Assembly: GCA_903895515.1 (NCBI GenBank)
Contig: CAITUB010000096.1
Span: 1-22,459 of the forward strand
Source of the DNA: an uncultured Acidimicrobium sp.
GTDB taxonomy: Bacteria; Actinomycetota; Acidimicrobiia; Acidimicrobiales; Ilumatobacteraceae
Reading direction: 5' to 3'
DNA length: 22,459 nucleotides
In this document: in pieces, positions 15,601 through 22,459 of the stretch
How the letters are laid out: every line of letters begins with the position of its first letter
Numbering within the stretch: the first letter of the stretch is position 1
The notes under the pieces: model-generated
The model's database searches: none
What the model was told of the DNA's origin: nothing
Seen by the model: only the letters and a program-made list of their open reading frames with translations
Program-made: the position numbers and the translations under genes

Positions 15601-16880
15601 GCGTGATCATTTCTGGTGCAACAGTGCTAACCGACAGCGGAGAGCAACGCCTCGATGTGCGAATTGATAGTGCAGTTATTGCAGAGATGTCTGCCACCAT
15701 CAAGCCATCTAGTGATGACGTTGTCTTGAATGCACAAGGTTGCCACGTGCTTCCGGGCTTCGTTGATCTGCATACGCATTTGCGCGAACCAGGTAAAGAA
15801 GATTCCGAAACAATCGAAACGGGAAGTCGTGCAGGTGCAAAGGGCGGGTACACCGCACTCGTTGCAATGCCGAACACCTCGCCTGCACAGGATTCGATTC
15901 CAATTATTGAGTTCGTTCGTGCGCAAGGACGACGTGCCGGTTTGGTCGAAGTAGTTCCGAGTGGCTGCATCACTGTTGGCCGCGCGGGTGTTGCATTGGC
16001 GCCATTGGCCGAACTGGCTCGTAACGGAGTGAAGATCTTCACCGATGATGGATCAGGGGTGCAAGACCCAGCGATCATGCGGCGTGCCATGGAGTACTCG
16101 CGTGAATTGGGAATCACGCTTGCGCAACATTGCGAGGTGTCTGCGCTTACCGCAGGAGCGGTGATGAATGAATGCTCATGCTCGAGCGAAATGGGTGTGC
16201 CGGGTTGGCCGGCGCTTGCTGAAGAACTCATGGTGCATCGCGATATCGAATTGGCCAAACTCACCGGCGCACGCATTCACTTTTTGCATCTATCGACTGC
16301 AGGAAGTGTGCACTTGGTGCGTGAAGCGAAGAAGGCGGGTCTGCCTATTACGGCAGAGGTAACGCCTCATCACCTTTCACTTACTGAGGAATTGCTGAAG
16401 TCATTTGACTCCACATTCAAGGTGAACCCACCGCTGCGATCTGTTGCCGACATTGAAGCGCTGAAAGAGGGCTTGTTAGACGGCACGATCGATGCAGTTG
16501 CGACCGATCATGCACCACATGTGAAGCGCGACAAGGAGCTACCGCTTGATCAAGCGCCACCAGGAATGCTCGGGTTAGAAACCGCACTCGGCGTAGTGCT
16601 GTCCGTGGTGCCAATGTCGGCTGTTCAACTTGCCACCGTCATGTCCACTAATCCCGCACGAATTGCTGGATTGTCTGACCGACACGGAATGCTTGCCGCA
16701 GTCGGCCGACCTGCCAATCTGTGTGTCGTGGATCTAGATGCGCAGTGGAGCGTTGACCCAAAGCAATTGGCGAGTAAGAGCACCAATACTCCCTTTGTTG
16801 GACGCACGCTTCGTGGCAAAGTAAGACACACGATTTTTGAGGGAGTGGTAGTAGTGAATGAAGGTGTGGCGCAACGATGA
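15597..16880 (+). CDS. pyrC: Dihydroorotase (class I)
   Basis: The zinc enzyme cyclises carbamoyl aspartate to dihydroorotate. The product has 427 residues, normal for class I bacterial forms. Metal ligands are seen in DLHTHLREPG (H59, H61), FTDDGSGVQ (aspartate near 152), QHCE, HLSTAGSV and TDHAPH. The full set of active-site residues is present, so this is a catalytic dihydroorotase rather than an inactive pyrC-like partner. It has an AGAAGG site at 15585-15590, six bases before GTG 15597. It overlaps pyrB and carA by 4 bases each. Confidence 0.96.
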   Translation: MSVIISGATVLTDSGEQRLDVRIDSAVIAEMSATIKPSSDDVVLNAQGCHVLPGFVDLHTHLREPGKEDSETIETGSRAGAKGGYTALVAMPNTSPAQDSIPIIEFVRAQGRRAGLVEVVPSGCITVGRAGVALAPLAELARNGVKIFTDDGSGVQDPAIMRRAMEYSRELGITLAQHCEVSALTAGAVMNECSCSSEMGVPGWPALAEELMVHRDIELAKLTGARIHFLHLSTAGSVHLVREAKKAGLPITAEVTPHHLSLTEELLKSFDSTFKVNPPLRSVADIEALKEGLLDGTIDAVATDHAPHVKRDKELPLDQAPPGMLGLETALGVVLSVVPMSAVQLATVMSTNPARIAGLSDRHGMLAAVGRPANLCVVDLDAQWSVDPKQLASKSTNTPFVGRTLRGKVRHTIFEGVVVVNEGVAQR

Positions 16881-17959
16881 GCATTCGTGAGGGTCAATTG
16901 GTGCTGCGCGATGGTTCGGTTTTCGAAGGAGAACTCATTGGCGCAGTCAGTGCGGGTGGAGTATCCAGTGGTGAAGTGGTATTTCACACTGGATTGACGG
17001 GATATCAAGAAGTCATTTCAGATCCTTCGTACGCAGGTCAAATCATTACGTTCACCACCCCGCATATTGGCAACTACGGCACAACCAGGATGGACAACGA
17101 GGCTGCTCGGGTGCACGCTCGTGGAGTCATTGTTCGTGAAGAGGCGCGGCGCGAAAGTAACTGGCGCAGCGATCAATCGTTGAGTTCGTATTTGGCGAAC
17201 ATGGGAGTCAGCGGAATTGCTGGCATCGATACACGTCGACTCACTCGTATTCTTCGCGATACCGGGGCTATGCCTGGTGCATTTGGTTCAGCCGATCATG
17301 CAACGTTGTTGGCGGCGGCAGGAAGTGAAGTAGGTACAACAGGAGTGCAGCTTGTCGAACAAGTAACAACCAAGGCTGCATATGTTGTTGGTTCTGGTCA
17401 CTACAAAGTGGTGGCATACGACTTCGGAATAAAATCAACGATTCTTCGCTGCCTCAGCGATATCGCCACGGTCACCGTCGTTCCTGCATCTACAAGTGCA
17501 GACGAAGTACGCGCGATGTCGCCACATGGTGTGTTCTTGTCGAATGGCCCGGGAGACCCTGAAGCAGTTGTTGGAGCACCTGAGCACATTCGTTCTCTCG
17601 TTGACGGTGGAATGCCGGTGTTCGGAATTTGCCTCGGACATCAGTTGCTGACTTTGGCGCTTGGCGGAACAACCTTCAAACTTCCATTTGGTCATCATGG
17701 CGCGAATCACCCAGTTCGCAACGTGCGCACGGGGAGTGTCGAGATCACGAGTCAGAATCACAACTTCTGTGTTGATCCAAACTCGTTAAGCGGAATTGCC
17801 GACATTACCCATACCAACTTGAACGACCTCACCAACGAAGGTATGGCGGTGCGTGACGCACGAGCATTCAGTGTGCAGTATCACCCAGAGGCTGGTCCTG
17901 GGCCACATGATTCGCGTTATCTGTTCAATGAGTTTCGCCAACTGATGGAGGCGAAATAA
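16877..17959 (+). CDS. carA: Carbamoyl-phosphate synthase, small (glutaminase) subunit
   Basis: CarA hydrolyses glutamine and passes ammonia to CarB. The 360-residue protein has the N-terminal CPSase small-chain domain (FHTGLTGYQEVISDPSYAGQ near 36-55) and a class I glutamine amidotransferase domain at about 177-357. The catalytic triad is C252 (GICLGHQ), H336 and E338 (QYHPE). LSNGPGDP near 221-228 forms the oxyanion region. The start overlaps pyrC (ATGA) and the stop shares one base with the carB start. Confidence 0.97.
   Translation: MSIREGQLVLRDGSVFEGELIGAVSAGGVSSGEVVFHTGLTGYQEVISDPSYAGQIITFTTPHIGNYGTTRMDNEAARVHARGVIVREEARRESNWRSDQSLSSYLANMGVSGIAGIDTRRLTRILRDTGAMPGAFGSADHATLLAAAGSEVGTTGVQLVEQVTTKAAYVVGSGHYKVVAYDFGIKSTILRCLSDIATVTVVPASTSADEVRAMSPHGVFLSNGPGDPEAVVGAPEHIRSLVDGGMPVFGICLGHQLLTLALGGTTFKLPFGHHGANHPVRNVRTGSVEITSQNHNFCVDPNSLSGIADITHTNLNDLTNEGMAVRDARAFSVQYHPEAGPGPHDSRYLFNEFRQLMEAK
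17947..17951 (+). promoter_or_regulatory. Ribosome binding site GGAGG of carB
   Basis: A full GGAGG lies 7 bases before ATG 17959, inside the end of carA. It is the best ribosome binding site in the operon and fixes the carB start. Confidence 0.75.
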
Positions 17960-20900
17960 TGCCACGGCGCACTGACCTACACAGCATTTTGATTATCGGC
18001 TCTGGCCCGATTGTCATCGGTCAAGCATGCGAGTTTGATTACTCGGGAACGCAGGCGTGTCGTGTGTTGAAAGAAGAGGGTTACCGCGTCATTTTGGCTA
18101 ACTCGAACCCGGCGACCATCATGACCGACCCAGACTTTGCGGATCGCACATACATCGAACCACTGACGCCCGAAGTATTAGAAGCCATCATCGAACGCGA
18201 AAAACCAGATGCGGTGTTGCCAACACTCGGTGGACAGACTGCTTTGAACCTCGCCATGGCGCTGTTTGAAAAAGGTGTTGTCGGAGTGCCTGGCAAACCT
18301 GAGCTCATTGGTGCGAACGCCGAGGCAATTGCCACAGCTGAAGATCGAGAGAAATTCAAGATTGCAATGCTGGAAATTGGGTTGAAGGTTCCTCAAAGTG
18401 GCGTTGCTCGCAACATGGATGAAGCAGAAGCGGTGCGGCAAGAAATTGGTCTGCCACTCATCGTTCGCCCTGCATACATCCTTGGCGGAAGAGGAATGGG
18501 AATTGCTCATACGCCAGAAGAGTTCCTCGCTGTCGTGGCAAATGGAATTTCTGCAAGCCCAATTGGCGAAGTGCTCATTGAGAAATCAATCGCCGGCTGG
18601 AAAGAATACGAACTTGAAGTAATGCGCGACCGCGCAGACAACTGCGTCATTATCTGCTCCATTGAAAACGTGGACCCGATGGGCGTGCACACTGGTGACT
18701 CCATCACGGTTGCTCCTGCCATGACGCTGTCGGATGTGGAATACCAAGCAATGCGCGACGCAGCATTTGCATGCATCCGTCGCGTGGGAGTTGAAACCGG
18801 TGGTTCGAACGTGCAGTTCGCGGTGAATCCAGAAAATGGCGATCTTGTGGTGATTGAAATGAACCCGCGGGTATCGAGGTCATCAGCGCTGGCATCAAAG
18901 GCAACCGGATTCCCGATCGCAAAAATTGCGGCAAAACTTGCCGTTGGATACACGTTGGATGAAATTTCTAACGACATTACGAAGATGACCCCTGCCAGTT
19001 TTGAACCAACCATTGACTACGTAGTCACCAAGATTCCGCGTTGGGCATTCGAAAAGTTTCCAGGCACCAGTGGCATCCTTGGCACGCAAATGCAAAGCGT
19101 TGGTGAAGCAATGGCAATCGGGCGAACATTCACCGAAAGTCTGCAGAAAGCGTTGCGGTCACTCGAGAATGGCCGCATGGGTCTGAACTGTGACCCTGCC
19201 GAAATGAACTATCGCTCAATGAGCGATGAAGAAGTTCTCGTGGCATGTGGAGTTCCTACACCGGAACGTTTGTTCCTTGTGGGCGAAGCCATCTACCGAG
19301 GAATCAGTCTTGACCGAATTTATGAAACCTGCAAGATCGACCACTGGTTCCTCGACCAGATGCTCATGATTGTGGAGGAGCGTCGTGCGCTCAGCCAAAC
19401 AACAATGTCGACCATGACGGTGCGCGCGTGGCGCAGGGCAAAGCGACTCGGGTTCTCCGATGCTCAACTTGCATACATCTGGTCGGTCGATGAAAACGAT
19501 GTACGACTAGCGAGAATTTCTGCAGGTGTCATTCCGACATATAAAGCAGTCGACACATGCAGTGCTGAATTTGCGGCGCAAACTCCGTATCACTACTCAA
19601 CGTATGAAGACGAGAACGAAGTTCGCCCGTCAACTAAACAGCGGGTGATCATTTTGGGAAGTGGCCCTAACCGAATTGGCCAGGGCATTGAATTCGACTA
19701 TTGCTGCGTACACGCAAGTTTTGCACTACGCGATGCAGGCTTCGAAACAGTCATGATCAACTGCAACCCGGAAACGGTGTCAACCGACTACGACACCTCC
19801 GATCGGTTGTACTTCGAGCCGCTTACACGTGAAGACGTGATGAACGTGATTCAGGCGGAAATCAAGGCTTCAACAACTCCGCCGCGTGTGATCGTAAGCC
19901 TGGGTGGGCAAACACCATTGAAGTTGGCGAACTACATTCCTGCCGAGTTAATCGCAGGTACGTCACCAGAGTCCATTGACCTTGCAGAAGATCGCAAAAA
20001 GTGGAGCGCACTGTGTGAGGAACTGAAAATTGCTCAGCCACCAGGTGGAACCGCATTGACATTTGGTGAAGCAAAAACCATCGCAGCGCGCATTGGTTAC
20101 CCGGTACTGGTGCGACCAAGTTATGTGCTTGGTGGGCGAGCAATGCAGATTGTGCACGACGAGGCGCACTTGCAACGAGCAATGAATGAACTCGCTGCTG
20201 CCGGAACACTTGGCAGAGAGGGTGGTTTGTCGGCAGAGCGTCCTGTGCTCATCGATCGCTTCCTCGATGACGCAACGGAAATTGACGTCGATGCAATTCG
20301 CGATGCCAGCGGCGAAGTGCTCATCGGCGGAGTCATGGAACACGTTGAAGAGGCCGGCGTGCACTCGGGTGACTCCGCTTGCGCAATTCCGCCACCAACG
20401 CTTGAACCGTGGGTTATAGAAGCAGTTGAGTCATACACGCGAGTAATTGCCAATGCGCTCGATGTAAAGGGTCTGATCAACGTGCAGTTCGCGGTAGCTG
20501 GTTCAACGGTGTACGTCATTGAGGCAAACCCGCGCGCAAGCCGCACAGTTCCATTTGTTGCTAAGGCAACGGGTGTGCCGTTAGCAAAAGTTGCTAGTCG
20601 CGTCATGCTTGGAGCAACACTTGCCGAACTTCGCACCGAGGGTTTGCTGAAGCCACCAACAAATTTCGGACACGTTTCAGTGAAAGAGGCTGTGCTTCCG
20701 TTTAATCGCTTCCCAGGTGTAGACACTGCACTCGGACCTGAAATGCGTTCAACTGGTGAAGTGATGGGCATTGACAGCACGTTTGGTCGCGCGTTCATTA
20801 AAGCCGAATCGGCAGCTGGCACCATATTGCCAACGTCGGGAATGGTGTTCCTCTCGCTGAATGACAAAGACAAGCCAAGTGGTCTCGTCGTTGCAAGGCG

Positions 20901-21252
20901 ACTGCGCGAACTTGGGCTGGGCATTGCTGCAACGTCTGGAACAGCCGATTACCTTTCGCGTTTTGGATACCCGGTTGACCGAGTGGTTGGCAAAGTTTCG
21001 GAACAGTCACAAGGAACCATTGCAGACGATGCAGTGAACTTAATTGAACGTGGAGAAATTGAGTTCGTCATCAACACCCCTCGTGGACGTGGCGCACATT
21101 CAGACGGCGAAGCAATTCGCAAGGCTGCAAACATTTGGCGCGTGTCGTCGGTGACCACCATCAATGCAGCGCTTGCTGCAGTGCAAGGTTTGGCAGAACA
21201 AAAGCTGGAACCACTCACGGTCAAGTCGTTGCAGGAGTATCACGGTAGGTGA
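17959..21252 (+). CDS. carB: Carbamoyl-phosphate synthase, large subunit
   Basis: CarB makes carbamoyl phosphate from bicarbonate, ATP and ammonia for pyrimidine and arginine synthesis. The 1097-residue protein has the usual duplicated build. The first half (about 1-400) starts with GSGPIVIGQACEFDYSG and makes carboxyphosphate. A helical oligomerisation region lies at about 405-555. The second half starts with GSGPNRIGQGIEFDYC near residue 565 and makes carbamoyl phosphate. The C-terminal MGS-like allosteric domain (about 955-1085) includes FVINTPRGRGAHSDG. Both ATP-grasp halves look intact (IEMNPRVSRSSALASKATG and IEANPRASRTVPFVAKATG). With a single carAB set under a pyr leader, arginine supply would depend on the same operon unless another copy exists. 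Confidence 0.98.
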   Translation: MPRRTDLHSILIIGSGPIVIGQACEFDYSGTQACRVLKEEGYRVILANSNPATIMTDPDFADRTYIEPLTPEVLEAIIEREKPDAVLPTLGGQTALNLAMALFEKGVVGVPGKPELIGANAEAIATAEDREKFKIAMLEIGLKVPQSGVARNMDEAEAVRQEIGLPLIVRPAYILGGRGMGIAHTPEEFLAVVANGISASPIGEVLIEKSIAGWKEYELEVMRDRADNCVIICSIENVDPMGVHTGDSITVAPAMTLSDVEYQAMRDAAFACIRRVGVETGGSNVQFAVNPENGDLVVIEMNPRVSRSSALASKATGFPIAKIAAKLAVGYTLDEISNDITKMTPASFEPTIDYVVTKIPRWAFEKFPGTSGILGTQMQSVGEAMAIGRTFTESLQKALRSLENGRMGLNCDPAEMNYRSMSDEEVLVACGVPTPERLFLVGEAIYRGISLDRIYETCKIDHWFLDQMLMIVEERRALSQTTMSTMTVRAWRRAKRLGFSDAQLAYIWSVDENDVRLARISAGVIPTYKAVDTCSAEFAAQTPYHYSTYEDENEVRPSTKQRVIILGSGPNRIGQGIEFDYCCVHASFALRDAGFETVMINCNPETVSTDYDTSDRLYFEPLTREDVMNVIQAEIKASTTPPRVIVSLGGQTPLKLANYIPAELIAGTSPESIDLAEDRKKWSALCEELKIAQPPGGTALTFGEAKTIAARIGYPVLVRPSYVLGGRAMQIVHDEAHLQRAMNELAAAGTLGREGGLSAERPVLIDRFLDDATEIDVDAIRDASGEVLIGGVMEHVEEAGVHSGDSACAIPPPTLEPWVIEAVESYTRVIANALDVKGLINVQFAVAGSTVYVIEANPRASRTVPFVAKATGVPLAKVASRVMLGATLAELRTEGLLKPPTNFGHVSVKEAVLPFNRFPGVDTALGPEMRSTGEVMGIDSTFGRAFIKAESAAGTILPTSGMVFLSLNDKDKPSGLVVARRLRELGLGIAATSGTADYLSRFGYPVDRVVGKVSEQSQGTIADDAVNLIERGEIEFVINTPRGRGAHSDGEAIRKAANIWRVSSVTTINAALAAVQGLAEQKLEPLTVKSLQEYHGR

Positions 21253-22217
21253 GTACGTCATCGGCAATTTCGAGTAGCGGGGCCCGTGTTGGGTCTGTTG
21301 CATTTAAGTCGCCAATCATGAATGCGTCGGGAACGGCAGGCCACGGCACAGAGTTGCATCGCTATGTCGACTTAAGTTCACTCGGTGCATTTGTCGTGAA
21401 GTCACTTGCACCTTTTGTTTGGGCGGGTAACGCTTCGCCACGATTGTCACCAACTGCAGGTGGCATGTTGAATGCGGTCGGTTTGCAAGGGCCGGGTATT
21501 GAGTATTGGATCACGCACGACTTGCCAAAACTGTTAGACGTTGGCGCAAGCATTGTCGTCAGTATTTGGGGTTTTGGTGTGGACGACTATGCGCAAGCCG
21601 CAAACATGTTGCGACCAGTTGCCAAACATCTCTCCGCAATCGAAATCAATCTGTCCTGTCCGAATACAAAGTCTGCAACCGATGGTGCGGCGCGTCACGC
21701 AATATTTGCCCACGAGCCCCATCTTGTGGAAGAAATTGTTCGTGCGTCATTGATTGAAGGAGTTCCAGCGTGGGCAAAGCTCAGCCCGAACACGCATCTC
21801 GTTATTGAAGGCGCGCTGGCAGCTCAGCGTGGTGGAGCACAAGCAGTCACGCTGATCAACACCGCACTTGGTATGTCGATGAATCCAACAACTGGTTTGC
21901 CATCACTGGGCAACGGTGGCGGAGGGTTATCTGGACGTTCAGTGCATCCCATTGCAGTGCGCGCTATCTATGAAGTGTCAGCCAATGTTCCCGGTTTGCC
22001 AATTGTTGGCGCAGGTGGTGTGACTAGTGGGTGGGAAGCGATTGAACTGATACTTGCTGGGGCAAGTGCTGTGCAAGTAGGCACTGCAACATTCGCTGAA
22101 CCTCGTGCCATGTCGCGTATTCAACGCGAAATGAATAGATGGGCACAGCGCCGTGGCATAAATGATTGGTCAAAAATCGTTGGACTTGCTCATCGGGGCG
22201 GGTTAGGCGCGCTCTGA
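21249..22217 (+). CDS. pyrD: Dihydroorotate dehydrogenase, class 1 (1B-like) catalytic subunit
   Basis: This FMN enzyme oxidises dihydroorotate to orotate in the cytoplasm. The 322-residue protein has the class 1 pattern SPIMNASGTAGHGTE near 21-35, VVKSLAP, GGMLNAVGLQGPG near 71-83 and the active-site loop NLSCPN with base C137 and substrate-binding N134 and N139. It continues with INTALGM, GGLSGRSVHPIA and the FMN phosphate site VGAGGVTSGWEA. These favour class 1B, which normally works with the iron-sulfur/FAD partner PyrK. No pyrK or pyrF lies between carB and the next gene. The GTG start overlaps carB by 4 bases; AGGAG lies 11 bases upstream. A membrane-anchoring N-terminal helix typical of class 2 is absent. 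Confidence 0.92.
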   Translation: MSTSSAISSSGARVGSVAFKSPIMNASGTAGHGTELHRYVDLSSLGAFVVKSLAPFVWAGNASPRLSPTAGGMLNAVGLQGPGIEYWITHDLPKLLDVGASIVVSIWGFGVDDYAQAANMLRPVAKHLSAIEINLSCPNTKSATDGAARHAIFAHEPHLVEEIVRASLIEGVPAWAKLSPNTHLVIEGALAAQRGGAQAVTLINTALGMSMNPTTGLPSLGNGGGGLSGRSVHPIAVRAIYEVSANVPGLPIVGAGGVTSGWEAIELILAGASAVQVGTATFAEPRAMSRIQREMNRWAQRRGINDWSKIVGLAHRGGLGAL

Positions 22218-22222
22218 GCCGC

Positions 22223-22228
22223 TAAAAT
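22223..22228 (+). promoter_or_regulatory. Probable -10 element (TAAAAT) for a leaderless mihF transcript
   Basis: TAAAAT is a near-consensus -10 (five of six bases of TATAAT) and ends 6 bases before ATG 22235, placing initiation on the start codon. The only spacer is CTTTCT, so no ribosome binding site exists. It lies in the 17-base gap after pyrD. Confidence 0.55.
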
Positions 22229-22234
22229 CTTTCT

Positions 22235-22459
22235 ATGTCGCCCGCATTATTGACCGAATTGCGGCAAGAAATTGCCAATTTGTGTCAGCAGATTGCGTCA
22301 GGGCAGCGCTCGTTTATCGACGTGATCTCGCTCGCTGAGAGTAACCGCAGTGCCGCCGAATCGTATGTGTATGTGGTGAAGGCCCTAGAAGCAGAGTCGA
22401 GCGTTGGCAAAGTTCGCGCGCGAAGGATCATGGCAGATCTCGACGTTGCAGAGCGTTGC
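22235..22459 (+). CDS. mihF: Actinobacterial integration host factor (mIHF-type DNA-binding protein), 5' part
   Basis: The first 75 codons of a gene cut by the window end are visible. The segment VGKVRARRIMADLDVAE (residues 57-73) matches the conserved helix-two-turns-helix DNA-binding core of the actinobacterial integration host factor, a nucleoid-associated protein. The preceding part (residues 1-56), with IASGQRSFIDVISLA, resembles the region where other members have a short helix and a LAEVL segment, but it is divergent. mihF lies next to the pyr genes and ahead of gmk in many Actinobacteria, which supports the call. The start has no ribosome binding site and follows a TAAAAT element by 6 bases, suggesting its own strong leaderless promoter. 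The C-terminal SRRVRGLG-type segment would lie beyond the window. Confidence 0.88.
   Translation, partial: MSPALLTELRQEIANLCQQIASGQRSFIDVISLAESNRSAAESYVYVVKALEAESSVGKVRARRIMADLDVAERC

Noticed and set aside
16881..16894. GTGAGG near the carA start as a second PyrR site
   Set aside because: The CC ahead of the core is missing (TT instead), and no flanking stem forms.
1..22459. Mobile element, CRISPR, toxin-antitoxin or defence system
   Set aside because: Every stretch above 75 bases is a recognisable housekeeping gene or the two unknown membrane proteins. No transposase, integrase, repeat array or toxin-like small gene pair was seen.

Overview
The window is a densely packed bacterial housekeeping segment in which all 21 protein genes lie on the + strand. 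Gene order is aspS (3' part), rarA, a small membrane protein gene, alaS, ruvX, mltG, aroE-aroC-aroK-aroB-aroQ, pepP-type peptidase, efp, nusB, a DUF2079 membrane protein gene, pyrR-pyrB-pyrC-carA-carB-pyrD, and the 5' part of an actinobacterial integration host factor gene (mihF). The alaS-ruvX-mltG-aro-efp-nusB-pyr-mihF order is the conserved actinobacterial arrangement. Roughly balanced base composition (by eye, not computed), many GTG starts and very short spacers fit a streamlined actinobacterium, possibly an aquatic Acidimicrobiia. The phylum is well supported; the class is inference.

Region 1 (1-2174) holds the C-terminal third of aspartyl-tRNA synthetase, the replication-fork ATPase RarA and an 81-residue membrane-anchored protein. 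Region 2 (2208-6469) holds alanyl-tRNA synthetase, the RuvX/YqgF nuclease and the MltG glycan terminase. Region 3 (6466-10510) holds five shikimate-pathway enzymes (aroE, aroC, aroK, aroB, aroQ), covering 3-dehydroquinate formation to shikimate 3-phosphate plus chorismate synthase. The first enzyme (DAHP synthase) and EPSP synthase (aroA) are not here.

Region 4 (10526-14035) holds a proline-specific M24 peptidase, elongation factor P, the antitermination factor NusB and a multi-spanning DUF2079 protein. EF-P and the peptidase both concern proline-containing proteins and their genes overlap by 28 bases. Region 5 (14036-22217) is the pyrimidine operon pyrR-pyrB-pyrC-carA-carB-pyrD. Its genes are joined by 1- or 4-base overlaps and preceded by a 75-base leader. 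The leader holds a hairpin closely matching the PyrR-binding consensus, directly against the pyrR ribosome binding site, which suggests translational autoregulation of the operon. pyrK and pyrF are absent from this cluster. Region 6 (22235 to the end) is the start of mihF.

Five genes (rarA, alaS, aroC, aroQ, mihF) have a TANNNT hexamer ending 6-8 bases before the start codon, most with no ribosome binding site, which suggests leaderless transcripts. I see no tRNA, rRNA, CRISPR array, insertion sequence, integrase, attachment site, convincing intrinsic terminator or long repeat, and no gene-free stretch above 75 bases. I do not find a clear novel defence or mobile system. The most interesting signals are regulatory: the pyr leader and the leaderless starts.
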